Positions 15,517 to 23,695 of a DNA stretch of 46,043 nt are shown here, piece after piece (the stretch's first letter is position 1; each line of letters opens with the position of its first letter). Both the position numbers and the translations under genes were made by a program. This DNA is from an uncultured Clostridia bacterium (GTDB lineage: Bacteria; Bacillota; Clostridia; Oscillospirales; Ruminococcaceae): the NCBI GenBank assembly GCA_947623585.1, contig CANQHA010000017.1:1-46043 (forward strand), in the 5' to 3' direction. The notes under the pieces were generated by a model, which saw nothing but the letters and a program-made list of their open reading frames with translations, ran no database searches and was not told the DNA's origin.

Positions 15517-17829
15517 CTACCCCACCTTCACTTCCGCGCTCGCCTCGCACTCTTTGCACCTTACCCGCACGGTGACCCTGCCTCTCTCCGGCAAAATCGC
15601 CGCAAGGATCCTCCCGCGATAGGCGTTGCAGGCGCTTTTCGTGTAATCGTGCTCGTCATCGACCCTGCCCGAGCCGGTGCCCAGAACCCTGCCGCCCTCG
15701 GCGGTTATCGTCACTTCATCGCCCGCGGTCCAAGCGACATTTCCGTTTTTGTCGCAAAGCTCGATCTCCGCAAAAACAAGGTCCGCTGCGCCGGTACTGC
15801 CGGTGAGGTCGGTTTTAATTTTAATCGAGCAGCTTTCGCCCGCAGTGTCAAGTCTGTCGCTTCCGACGGTTTTCCCGCCGACATAAGCCGCCGCCTCCAG
15901 TCTTCCCGCCTCATAGGGAACCTCAAAAATTGCGAAGCCCTTTTCGTTCGGAGATTTTTTGCCGAGCGATTTTCCGTTGAGTTTAAGCTCGCACTCCTCG
16001 GCGAGGGTGAAAACATAGACTTCCGAGGTCTTTCCCTCTTTCTCGGGGTAGGTCCATGTGCGCTCGGCGTCCCAGAAGCCCCAGCCCGAGTAGGATTTCA
16101 GGCGTCCGACGTTATCGGGATCGACGGTCAGAATTTTTACTGCCTCGCGCTCCCAAACGATGTCGCGATAGTATGAGGCAGGCTTTTTGAACCCGCATAT
16201 TGAAAAATCTCCGCAGTTTGAGATATGGTTCGGGTGCGGGTCGAGCCCCCAGCTCGGGCCGTCGGGGCTGTCATATATCACTCTGCCGAGCCCGGTCTCG
16301 CCGAAATAATCCCAGCCGGTCCAAACGAATTCGCCGATCAGCTTCGGGTGTTCGTCCATCGTTTTCTTGACCGTCAGCGCGTCCATCGGATAGCTTTCGG
16401 TTATAGCAAAGAGGTGAGCTTTAAAAATCTGCTCGTCCTTTGCAATGCGATAATTCATATAATTATATCCCAAAACGTCCAAATTTCCCGCCTGCGGAGC
16501 GATTTTTTCGCACCAAAAATCGGGCTCGGTCGGCGGCAGGGGGAGGGTTTTCTGCGCCTCGTTATTATAGGGCGGATTATCCCAGAACTCGCAGAAAGCG
16601 TGTGTCAGCGGCCTTGTTTGGTCAAGCTGTTTAATTGTATCCGCAATCATTTTCCCAAGAGCATAGCCGTCGCACTTTCCGGCTCGTTCAAAAATCTCGT
16701 TGCCGGTAGACCACATTATTACCGAGGGGTGATTTCGGTCTCGAAGCACCATCGCGGCGGTGTCCTCGCGGGCGTATTTATCGAACCAAAGGTGATAGTC
16801 GTACTGTTTTTTGCCGTTCGTCCAGCAGTCGAAAATCTCGTCGATAACGAGCATACCCATTTTATCGCACACATCGAGCAGCACGCTCGACGGCGGGTTG
16901 TGCGAGGTGCGAATGGCGTTAAACCCGTTCTCTTTGAGAATCCTCACCCGCCGCTCCTCGGCGCTTCTGAAAGAAGCCGCGCCGACGATGCCGTTGTCGT
17001 GGTGGCAGCAGGTGCCGTAAAGTTTAATCGGCTTGCCGTTTAAGAGCAGCCCGCGCTCGGGGTCGCACGCTATCGTTCTTACGCCGAAGCCGACGTTTTC
17101 TTGGTCCTCGCAGCCGTCGGTCTCAAGCCTCATCAAGCAGGTATAGACGGTCGGCGAATCGGGCGACCAAAGTGAGGCGCCTTTAAGCGCCGCCTTTGCC
17201 GAGAAGCTGTTTTTTCCCGCCTCAAGCTGCACCGCGCGGCTCATTGAGAACCCGAGCTCCGGCACGTTGAACTCGATTTTTCCGACCTGTCTTTTTGACG
17301 AAGCTATCTCGACCGAAAATTCGACCTGCGTGCAGCCGTCAAAAACTCCGAGCGTTTTGACCGTCGCCGTCCAAGGCGCAAAATGGTCCGCGCCCGAGGT
17401 CAGAAGCTCGACCTCGCGATATATCCCCGCGCCGGTATACCAGCGCGAGGCGGGTTGAGCCGTCGCGTCCACCTCGACGCGAATCTCGTTCTCGCCCTCG
17501 CGCAAAAATTTCGCGATATCGACAGTGAACGCGGTATAGCCGTAAGGGTGGAAGCCCACGTGCTCGCCGTTGACAAAGACCTCCGTAAGCCCCATCACGC
17601 CGTCGAATCGAAGCAGCACGTTTTCCGCCTCGGGCTTCATGAGCTTGTGCACATAGGTGCCCTTGCAAGGCTGAAAATAGCCGTAATCCGCCCACGTCGG
17701 CGAATCGGGCGTGCGCGGCGTTGCAAGCATAAAGTCGTGCGGCAGGGCGACCTCTTCGCCCTCAAACCTCTGCCAGCCTGCGCGGTTTAACATAAATCTC
17801 CAGTTATTAAGCAGCTTTTCCGATTTCAT
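15517..17829 (-). CDS. GH2 family beta-galactosidase-like enzyme
   Basis: Glycoside hydrolase family 2 enzyme of 770 residues, predicted cytoplasmic. Start 17829 (MKSEKLLNN) is chosen because GGGAGG sits 6-8 bases upstream. Domain order: sugar-binding jelly roll (about 1-150), Ig-like domain (about 150-255), TIM barrel (about 256-540, starting LLLNGKPIKLYGTCCHHDNG), and C-terminal Ig-like domains. The acid/base is Glu378 in STGNE and the likely nucleophile Glu478 in AITES. GEFVWTGWDYFGE follows near residue 499. The architecture resembles the bacterial beta-galactosidase group with DUF4982-like C-terminal domains. The substrate could be another beta-glycoside. It has its own promoter and is convergent with spoIVA. 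Confidence 0.88.
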   Translation of the reverse strand: MKSEKLLNNWRFMLNRAGWQRFEGEEVALPHDFMLATPRTPDSPTWADYGYFQPCKGTYVHKLMKPEAENVLLRFDGVMGLTEVFVNGEHVGFHPYGYTAFTVDIAKFLREGENEIRVEVDATAQPASRWYTGAGIYREVELLTSGADHFAPWTATVKTLGVFDGCTQVEFSVEIASSKRQVGKIEFNVPELGFSMSRAVQLEAGKNSFSAKAALKGASLWSPDSPTVYTCLMRLETDGCEDQENVGFGVRTIACDPERGLLLNGKPIKLYGTCCHHDNGIVGAASFRSAEERRVRILKENGFNAIRTSHNPPSSVLLDVCDKMGMLVIDEIFDCWTNGKKQYDYHLWFDKYAREDTAAMVLRDRNHPSVIMWSTGNEIFERAGKCDGYALGKMIADTIKQLDQTRPLTHAFCEFWDNPPYNNEAQKTLPLPPTEPDFWCEKIAPQAGNLDVLGYNYMNYRIAKDEQIFKAHLFAITESYPMDALTVKKTMDEHPKLIGEFVWTGWDYFGETGLGRVIYDSPDGPSWGLDPHPNHISNCGDFSICGFKKPASYYRDIVWEREAVKILTVDPDNVGRLKSYSGWGFWDAERTWTYPEKEGKTSEVYVFTLAEECELKLNGKSLGKKSPNEKGFAIFEVPYEAGRLEAAAYVGGKTVGSDRLDTAGESCSIKIKTDLTGSTGAADLVFAEIELCDKNGNVAWTAGDEVTITAEGGRVLGTGSGRVDDEHDYTKSACNAYRGRILAAILPERGRVTVRVRCKECEASAEVKVG

Positions 17830-17855
17830 AAAATTACCTCCCCGCATTTTGATTT

Positions 17856-17884
17856 ATTTTAGCATATCGCGCCCCAAAAGGCAA
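17856..17884 (-). promoter_or_regulatory. Promoter of the GH2 gene
   Basis: Minus strand TTGCCT (17879-17884), 17-bp spacer, TAAAAT (17856-17861), 27 bases before the start codon. Confidence 0.7.
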
Positions 17885-17934
17885 GAGCTTTTCGCGTTGC
17901 GGCGTTTTTTGGGGGAGCACCGATTCGACCGCAT

Positions 17935-18074
17935 TAAATTAAAAGTTTTCGCTCAAGCCTTATTTCAAAAAATAAGCGTTATTTCTTGCCGCTCGCTTTC
18001 CCTCGCCGATACGGCTTGGCTCGGGGAGCTTGCGGAGAAATAACGCATATTTCGGCTTGCCGGGTTGAGGGGGC
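17935..18074 (+). repeat. Family B repeat, copy B1
   Basis: About 135 bp, nearly identical to the reverse complement of 33580-33720. It contains a large hairpin: GCGTTATTTCTTGCCGC against GCGGAGAAATAACGC, enclosing a paired core around CCGATACGG. It begins TTAAAAGTTTTCGCTCAAGCC; the same opening recurs as a fragment at about 23200-23225. Confidence 0.75.
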
Positions 18075-18116
18075 ATGAAAGTCGGGTCGGAGCGAAGCGA
18101 ACGACGTTTGCGGGCT

Positions 18117-18238
18117 AAAAGGTATCCATATTTTCCTCTGCCGGAAAATATGGATGCTATCGCTCATCACCCCACCCCCGCAAAACTTTCTGCGGAGCGG
18201 CTAAGTTTGAGAGCCCCCGCCCCTCAAGGGGCGGGGGG
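18117..18238 (+). repeat. Family A repeat, copy A7 (left part only)
   Basis: AAAAGGTATCC, then the CCATATTTTCC-type left hairpin, ATGCTATCG...CACCCCACCCCCG, and an apical hairpin centred on CCCCTCAAGGGG. The right arm is absent. It lies between two minus-strand genes. Confidence 0.75.
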
Positions 18239-18341
18239 TTCGATATCTTTCCTCTCCGCAGGCAGCATAGCGGGGGCCGGGCTTCCCCCTTTGCCGCAAA
18301 CAAAACCTTCCCCGCTTTTAACAGGTTTACCTCTCACAAAA

Positions 18342-18376
18342 CCCCCGCCCTGTTCGGCAAGGCGGGGGTGTTTTAT
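18342..18376 (-). terminator. Bidirectional terminator after the DUF4015-like gene
   Basis: CCCCCGCC pairs with GGCGGGGG around an 11-base loop. The minus-strand reading ends in TTTTG and the plus-strand reading in TGTTTT. A small CCGC/GCGG hairpin lies between it and the stop codon. Confidence 0.8.
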
Positions 18377-18408
18377 ACCGCTTCAGCGGCATTACTTTTT
18401 GTCAATTT

Positions 18409-19614
18409 TCAGTAGACCAAAATTTCCTGTTCGTCATATCCGAGCTCGACCAAATAAGGTATAAGCGCCTCGTCGCTCACGGCGGGGATAATTTCCTTTC
18501 CGCTTTGCGAAAGCGCTTCGCCGACGGTTTTGAACACCACCCTCAGCTTATCCTGCTCGCTCAGCCCGGCATATGACACCTCGGTCCCGTCCGAGCGCTC
18601 AAGCCTTAGACCTATCGCTTCGGAATCGTATTTTATGTAAATTTTTTGGCAGTTAAGAGTATCCGGCGCGTTGAGTATCTCCGCCTTTCCGGCGACGATA
18701 TCCCGGGCGTCGATCTCTACCGCATAGATTTTCGCCGCGCCGAGGGTCTCGCTCAGCGAGTTTGAGAAACCGACGAGCGCTTCGTATCTAAGCGGGTTTT
18801 TGACCGTTTCGCCGATGTAATTAAGATCCGAGTTTCTGAACGGCGGAAATTCAAGCTCGCCCGCGATGATCCCCGCAAAGCCGGCGTCCGTTATCTCCCC
18901 GACGAAGCCGCCGATATAATCCTTCGCGGCGTTTGAAAACGGCGATATCCAAGGCTTTCCGCCGTTTGAGATCGAGTTGTCGAGCCAAGTGCTCGTCGAG
19001 TTTTCAAAGAGATAGCAGAGCGATTTATCCCAGCTTGCAAGGTGGTCGCTCAGCGCCGAGATCCTCGCATAGGGGACGAGCCCCGCGTCGATTATCTTCT
19101 GCGCGGCCGCTTTAAGGTCGGTTATCCCGCGCTCCGATATCGCCGAAGCGCTCGCCGCGAGCTGATTCGAGGTCAGATACGCGACCGTTCCGCCGTCGCA
19201 CAAAAGCTCGACCGAAACGCCGTAATAGCCGTTCTCGGCGGCAAATTCGATCCTCTTTCCGAGGTATTCGTCATAGATACCCTCGGCGGGAAGGTTCACC
19301 GCCAGAATTCTCTTTCCGACCTCGGGCTCGGGCTCGGGTTCAACGGGTTCCGAGACCGTCGGCTCGGGCTCGTCGGTCTCGGAAGATTCCGTCCCCGAGG
19401 GCTCGGGTTCAAGGGTATCCGAAGCCGGCTGCGAGTCCGCTTCGCTGTTCGTTCTTCCGCGGATAAACTGCACTATCGGCTTTCCGACGCTGTAACCCAA
19501 AAAAGCGATGCCGAGCAGCAAAATAACGATAAGCGCCGCGTTCAGAACGGTTTTTGCGGCCGAGCGTTTCTTTTTGAACATCGGTTTGGTTTTTTTGATT
19601 TTTCTTTTTTTCAT
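18409..19614 (-). CDS. Membrane-anchored DUF4015-like (putative glycosidase-fold) protein
   Basis: 401-residue protein. A Lys/Arg-rich N-terminus is followed by one membrane segment (about 23-45), a Pro/Glu/Ser-rich linker (about 58-97), then an extracellular domain. The domain follows the DUF4015 (GHL13-like) layout: RILAVNLPAEGIYDEYLGKRIEFAAENGYYGVSVEL, then AGLVPYARI, then PWISPFSNAAKDYIGGFVGEITDAGFAGIIAGELEFPP, which resembles the strand carrying catalytic-type acidic residues. The enzymatic role is unproven. It lies 25 bp downstream of the RnfA-like gene and is probably the last gene of that operon, as a terminator follows. Confidence 0.65.
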   Translation of the reverse strand: MKKRKIKKTKPMFKKKRSAAKTVLNAALIVILLLGIAFLGYSVGKPIVQFIRGRTNSEADSQPASDTLEPEPSGTESSETDEPEPTVSEPVEPEPEPEVGKRILAVNLPAEGIYDEYLGKRIEFAAENGYYGVSVELLCDGGTVAYLTSNQLAASASAISERGITDLKAAAQKIIDAGLVPYARISALSDHLASWDKSLCYLFENSTSTWLDNSISNGGKPWISPFSNAAKDYIGGFVGEITDAGFAGIIAGELEFPPFRNSDLNYIGETVKNPLRYEALVGFSNSLSETLGAAKIYAVEIDARDIVAGKAEILNAPDTLNCQKIYIKYDSEAIGLRLERSDGTEVSYAGLSEQDKLRVVFKTVGEALSQSGKEIIPAVSDEALIPYLVELGYDEQEILVY

Positions 19615-19639
19615 TCTTCTGCCACTTCCTTAAAGCCCG

Positions 19640-20215
19640 TCAAAGTTTAATGCTATAAATTATCATAGCGATGATGCCGATATACAGAAGCGCGGCGGGG
19701 AAGCCTCTGAACGAAGCCGGAACATCGCTGCTCGAAAGTTTTTTATAGTTTATTGCGAGAATGTATGTTGCGAGAACGAAGCCCGCTCCGAGCTCGGCCG
19801 CGAAAACAAGTCTGCCGCCGAGGCCCGCGCCGCTGTTTCCGTTGATGAAAAGGCAGCCGAGGACGGCGCAGTTGAACGCCGAGAGGTGGATATATTTTTT
19901 CAGCGCGAAGAAGTGTTTTTTTGCGACGAGGCGTATAAATATCAGCGTTGCGACATAAACGGCTCCGAGGCACAAAACGTAAGCTCCGGGCAGAAACAGC
20001 TTTGCGGTATCGTTTTTGAACAGCTTCTCCGCGAAGAAAGCGAGAAGGCTTGAGAGCACCGAGAATTCGGTTATGAAAGCTCCGAACGAAAGGAGTTTTT
20101 CGGGCGATTTCGCGCACTCAATCAGCGTCGATGTGCCGATGGCGGCGGTGAAGATGACGTTTTCGAGGGTCACCGCGGCGAGCGCGGCAAGAAGCGCCTG
20201 CAAAAACTGAGTCAC
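19640..20215 (-). CDS. RnfA-like integral membrane protein
   Basis: 191-residue polytopic membrane protein with about six hydrophobic segments. It matches the RnfA/NqrE layout (LENVIFTAAIGTSTLIECAKSPEKLLSFGAFITEFSVLSSLLAFF; later KKYIHLSAFNCAVLGCLF), including a conserved-type cysteine in SAFNCAVLG. The sequence is divergent. The GTG start has AAAGGAGG 9 bases upstream. In complete Rnf complexes this subunit works with RnfB, C, D, E and G to couple electron transfer between ferredoxin and NAD to ion transport. Here only D-, E- and A-like genes are present. Confidence 0.75.
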   Translation of the reverse strand: MTQFLQALLAALAAVTLENVIFTAAIGTSTLIECAKSPEKLLSFGAFITEFSVLSSLLAFFAEKLFKNDTAKLFLPGAYVLCLGAVYVATLIFIRLVAKKHFFALKKYIHLSAFNCAVLGCLFINGNSGAGLGGRLVFAAELGAGFVLATYILAINYKKLSSSDVPASFRGFPAALLYIGIIAMIIYSIKL

Positions 20216-20267
20216 AAGCCGTTCCTCCTTTCAAATTTACAGCATGAATTCGGGAAAAAATATCGAA

Positions 20268-20888
20268 TCAGGTCGTCTTGGGCGGGTCGGGATAAATCAG
20301 CTTCAATATCCATCTGAAAGCCGCGCTGACAACGGCAAGAAGAATGAACCCTCCGAAAAGGCTTGAAAGCGCCGGAAGCGAGAACGGAAGCACCTTGATG
20401 CCGAGCGCCGTGCCGGTCGAAAGAAGCCCTCTTAACGAGCCGAAAACTATCAGCGCAAGGTCATAGCCGATGACATAAAACCCCGCGAGCCGCGCCATAT
20501 AGGGCCTTGACAGGCGATAGAACTTCGACTCGGTGCGAAGCGTTATAAGAGAATTCGTCACGAGCAGGGGAGCATAAATCCCGAGGGACATATAAATTGC
20601 CGAGAGCGCCTCGCCGCTTGTGAAAAACAGTTGCACCGGTACATACACCAGCGAAGCCGCGAGGGTATATAATATAATACGAAGCGTATAGACGATTTTT
20701 CGCGGAACAAAGCTGCAAAGGAGAACGGTGATATAAGTCACCGCGGTAAAAACCATCGCAAGCACCGCCGCGCTGAAAAAGTCGGTGCAGACGGCGACCG
20801 CCGGGGCGAGCACCGCGCCGCTTGCAAAGAGGGGGTTTCTGGTGAGCAGCCCCTCGCGTTCGGCGTGAAAGACATTTTTCTCGTTCAT
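20268..20888 (-). CDS. RnfE-like integral membrane protein
   Basis: 206-residue polytopic protein of the RnfE/NqrD family. It has an N-terminal cytosolic stretch ending LLTRNPLFASGAVLAPAVAV, multiple membrane segments, IYAPLLVTNSLITLR near residue 110 and a GFILLAVVSAAFRWI C-terminal helix. Its start overlaps the stop of the RnfD-like gene by 4 bp, indicating translational coupling. The usual family cysteine near LITNC appears replaced here by Ser in VTNSLI. Confidence 0.75.
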   Translation of the reverse strand: MNEKNVFHAEREGLLTRNPLFASGAVLAPAVAVCTDFFSAAVLAMVFTAVTYITVLLCSFVPRKIVYTLRIILYTLAASLVYVPVQLFFTSGEALSAIYMSLGIYAPLLVTNSLITLRTESKFYRLSRPYMARLAGFYVIGYDLALIVFGSLRGLLSTGTALGIKVLPFSLPALSSLFGGFILLAVVSAAFRWILKLIYPDPPKTT

Positions 20889-22096
20889 TTTTGCGCCTCC
20901 GAATCATTTTCCCCGCCCGAGGTCTCTTCCGATGTCTCCTCCGATGTCTCCTCAGCCTCATCTTCCGAGGGCTTCTCGGTCTCCTCCGAGGTCTCCTCGA
21001 CCTCATTTTCCGAGGCTTTCTCCTCATCTTCCTCGGCTTTTTTGGCGTCATAAGCCTTTTTCGCGGCTATTATTTTATCGCTGAGAAATTCGCAGAATCG
21101 GTCAAAGCCCTTGGCGATCAGCTTTGCAAGCTCGGTCAGCTTTTTCGCGCAAAGTTTCAGAAGCCGCCGCAGCGCGTCGGTCAGGCGGTCGAACTCGTCC
21201 TTAAAAACGCAGAGTATCGGCAAAACGAACACAGCGCTGTTTTCAATGCCGGTATAGCGCCGGATAAGATATGACCCGACGGCGAAAAGCACACCGAAAA
21301 CCGCCTGCGAGAACTCTTTTTTCGGAATGAATCTTTGATCGCAGGCCATAAATACGAGCGTGAAAAGATAAGACCCCGCAACGAGCGAGTCGAGGACCGC
21401 GTACCAGCCCGCTTCTCCGAAAGGAAAGAGAACGTTCAAAAGAACGTTTGCGCCGAAGCCCGAAAAAAGCGCCGCCGCGGGGATATCGCCGAAGAAATAA
21501 AGGGCGACCGCCGAAATGAGTATTATAAGCGCCGCCGAGCTGCCCATCGGGCCGGTTATCCTGCCCCAAACCGTGTCAAGCAGGCTGAAAGCCGATTTGG
21601 TGCCGCTGTCGAGGTAATAGGTATACGAGCGCGAAAGAGCGTCGCCGACGGTGTTCGAGAGGGGAATGCTGCCGAAAGGCGTCGGCTCGGGATATCTGAG
21701 TATCTCTGCGGGAAAGCAGAGCGTTGTGAAGATATAAGAAACGCAGACGGGGCAGAAGATAAGGTTTTTGTTGCCTCCGAAAGCGTGCTTGCAGACCGAA
21801 GCCATAAAGGCCGAAGCGAAAGCCATCACCGTGTAAGGCAGCGAGGCTGGCATCAAAAGGGCGAGCAAAAGCCCCGACATCAGCGGCGACATATCGCCCC
21901 AGTCGAATTTTATTTTTCGTGCGGCGCAGCAGAGATATTCCGTGAAAAAGCTGACAAAAACCGAGACCCCCGCGACCAGTACGGCGCGAAGCCCATAAAA
22001 ATAATATGCCATGAAAACGATGGTGAACAAAAGGGCAGAGACCCTTGCGTACCTGAGTTTTTCGGATTTTTCGGTGAAAACGTCAGCCGTAAAAAT
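20885..22096 (-). CDS. RnfD-like integral membrane protein with an acidic tail
   Basis: RnfD/NqrB-type membrane subunit. The frame is open from 22096; an ATT codon there has AAGGA 5 bases upstream and gives IFTADVFTEKSEKLRYARVS before the first membrane helix. The first conventional candidate is TTG at 22030, which would start inside that helix, so I prefer the longer form (403 aa). Family landmarks are DWGDMSPLMSGLLLALLMP, FGGNKNLIFCPVCVSYIF and ITGPMGSSAALIILI. I see no SGAT-type motif for covalent FMN. A cytosolic tail of about 95 residues after the last helix ends in some 50 residues that are almost all Glu, Ser, Thr and Asp. It overlaps the RnfE-like gene by 4 bp. Confidence 0.7.
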   Translation of the reverse strand: MFTADVFTEKSEKLRYARVSALLFTIVFMAYYFYGLRAVLVAGVSVFVSFFTEYLCCAARKIKFDWGDMSPLMSGLLLALLMPASLPYTVMAFASAFMASVCKHAFGGNKNLIFCPVCVSYIFTTLCFPAEILRYPEPTPFGSIPLSNTVGDALSRSYTYYLDSGTKSAFSLLDTVWGRITGPMGSSAALIILISAVALYFFGDIPAAALFSGFGANVLLNVLFPFGEAGWYAVLDSLVAGSYLFTLVFMACDQRFIPKKEFSQAVFGVLFAVGSYLIRRYTGIENSAVFVLPILCVFKDEFDRLTDALRRLLKLCAKKLTELAKLIAKGFDRFCEFLSDKIIAAKKAYDAKKAEEDEEKASENEVEETSEETEKPSEDEAEETSEETSEETSGGENDSEAQK

Positions 22097-22131
22097 TACC
22101 GTCCTTAATAATTAACTAAAGGTGAGAATTG

Positions 22132-22494
22132 GTGAGTGAAACAAAGCGCAGAACTCTGCGGGCATATCCGAAAAGCACCTCGGTGATATGTATGATGAGC
22201 GGCAGTGAGAGCATAAAAAATCTTTGCCGCGAGCTTTCCGAGAGCGACGGTATCGAAGAAAGCAGCCTGATTTTTTCGGGAGGGCTTTGCCTCGGCCTCA
22301 AGGTGAGAACAAGGGGGCTTGCGACGCTTTTGCCTAAGCTGTGCGAGCACGGCGACGCGGTATGCGTCGGAAAAAGCTATCCCGAGATACTTTCGGAGCA
22401 CGGAACGGTGCTGATAAAGAGCGGAGCGTTAATCAAGCTGTCTGCGAAGTCCCGCGACGGCGGCGGCCATGTCCTCGGCGCGAAACAGATATGA
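22132..22494 (+). CDS. Hypothetical protein, 120 aa
   Basis: I do not recognise this protein. The GTG start at 22132 is preceded by AAAGGTGAG. It reads VSETKRRTLRAYPKSTSVICMMSGS, then ELSESDGIEESSLIFSGGLC and a basic C-terminus with GGGHVLGAKQI. Codon use is typical of the window. The opposite-strand frame (22105-22401) looks non-coding by comparison. It is divergent from the RnfD-like gene, with only 35 bp between the proposed starts, and convergent with rpe, overlapping its last 66 bp. No promoter is obvious. Confidence 0.55.
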   Translation: MSETKRRTLRAYPKSTSVICMMSGSESIKNLCRELSESDGIEESSLIFSGGLCLGLKVRTRGLATLLPKLCEHGDAVCVGKSYPEILSEHGTVLIKSGALIKLSAKSRDGGGHVLGAKQI

Positions 22495-23085
22495 GCCCGA
22501 CACCAAAACGTTAGCGCCCGCCGCCCTGACCTTTGCCGAGGTATTAAAGCCGATTCCGCCGTCAACCTCGATGTCGGTCGAAAGTCCGCGTTTTGAGATC
22601 TCCGTTCTCAGCGCGGATATTTTTTCGAGCGTTTCGGGGATAAACCCCTGTCCGCCGAAGCCCGGCTCGACGGTCATGATAAGCACCATGTCAAGTTTTT
22701 CAAGAAGCGGAAAAACGCGTTCTACGGGCGTTTTCGGCTTAATTGATATCCCCGCGCCGAGGCCCTTTTCCCTTATTTTTTCGATGACCCTGACCGGGTC
22801 CGAGGCGATCTCCTCGTGAAAAGTGATATGGTCTGCGCCCGCGTCGGCGAAAGCGTCGATAAAATCGAGCGGATCGGTTATCATAAGGTGAACGTCAAAT
22901 GGCAGAGCAGTGCAGCCGCGAATAGATTTAAGCACCGGCACGCCGTAGCTGAGGTTCGGAACGAAGTGCCCGTCCATAACGTCGAAGTGTATCATGTCGC
23001 AGCCCGAAGTCTCGGCGCGTTTAAGCTCACAAGCGAGGTTTCCGAAATCGGCGCTGAGGATCGAAGCGGAAATTTTAATATCCAT
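22429..23085 (-). CDS. rpe: Ribulose-phosphate 3-epimerase
   Basis: Interconverts ribulose 5-phosphate and xylulose 5-phosphate. TIM-barrel enzyme of 218 residues, the usual length. Visible motifs are SASILSADFGNL at the N-terminus (catalytic Asp13), HFDVMDGHFVPN near residue 33 with the metal-binding His/Asp, HLMI near 66, TVEPGFGGQ near 139 and EVDGGI near 172. AGAGG lies 6 bases before the ATG. A perfect promoter lies upstream. Downstream on the same strand, 332 bp away, begins the Rnf-like operon. It links xylulokinase output to the pentose phosphate pathway. Confidence 0.95.
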   Translation of the reverse strand: MDIKISASILSADFGNLACELKRAETSGCDMIHFDVMDGHFVPNLSYGVPVLKSIRGCTALPFDVHLMITDPLDFIDAFADAGADHITFHEEIASDPVRVIEKIREKGLGAGISIKPKTPVERVFPLLEKLDMVLIMTVEPGFGGQGFIPETLEKISALRTEISKRGLSTDIEVDGGIGFNTSAKVRAAGANVLVSGSYLFRAEDMAAAVAGLRRQLD

Positions 23086-23136
23086 AATGACCTCTCAAAA
23101 AAGAAGTAATGTTTTTGCGCAAATCAAACCAAAATA

Positions 23137-23165
23137 ATTATACAACAATCTCCGCCGCTTGTCAA
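23137..23165 (-). promoter_or_regulatory. Promoter of rpe
   Basis: Minus strand TTGACA (23160-23165), 17-bp spacer, TATAAT (23137-23142): a consensus sigma-A promoter. Confidence 0.9.
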
Positions 23166-23199
23166 ACTGTTTTTGCATTTTAAAGCGCCCCTTAATAAA

Positions 23200-23347
23200 A
23201 TTTAAAAGTTTTCGGTCAAGCCCTTTTTAAAAGGCTTGCAGGGACGTGGGGCGGAGCCCCCGCCGCTTCCGCAGAAGTGGAATCCCCTGCGTAGCAAAGC
23301 GCAGGAAGGGGAGCGAAAACTGTCCGGTGGACAGTTTTCGCGTGGGG
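23200..23347. repeat. Mixed repeat region: family B fragment and palindromes
   Basis: TTTAAAAGTTTTCGGTCAAGCC (about 23200-23222) matches the start of family B. It is followed by CCTTTTTAAAAGG-type and GC-rich inverted repeats. GCGAAAACTGTCC pairs perfectly with GGACAGTTTTCGC around a 3-base loop (about 23313-23341). No coding signal is seen. Confidence 0.5.
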
Positions 23348-23500
23348 GAACCCTCGCCGGGGGTTTCCCCTTTGCCGAGCATCGAGCGAGGCAAATAAAA
23401 AACCACCCTCTCCGCAGAAAGTACGAGCATCGTTGAACCCTCGCCGGGGGTTCCCCCTTTGCCGAGCGGCAAGCGAGGCAAACAAAAAACACGGCTTCCG
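23348..23500 (+). repeat. Family C tandem repeat, 87-bp period
   Basis: GAACCCTCGCCGGGGGTT...CCTTTGCCGAGC occurs at about 23348 and again at about 23435. Each is followed by an AAGCGAGGCAAA-like half that pairs with TTTGCC. The first period contains CCACCCTCTCC...AAAGTACGAGCATCGTTGA, also found at 8731-8815. It ends in a small AACACGG/CCGTGTT hairpin (about 23487-23504). From here to 23695 I see no gene. Confidence 0.6.
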
Positions 23501-23695
23501 TGTTTGTGCCCGCCGCCTGCCGAGCGCGGCAGAAAAAGCCCTTCCCCCTCCAACCTCAAAATCCCCCAAAAATCGCTGCGCCGCCGCAAAGAGGAAAATC
23601 GGTGCCGCGGCGGCGCTATATAAATCGGCGAACGCGTCGCCGTCAGTTTCATACTATGCCGAAAAAACTCTTGGCGACACCGAGCGCAAAAACAC

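Noticed and set aside
22105-22401. Minus-strand frame of 98 codons between rpe and the RnfD-like gene, possibly an RnfG remnant
   Set aside because: It has no RnfG features or ribosome site. Codon use favours the plus-strand orphan gene.
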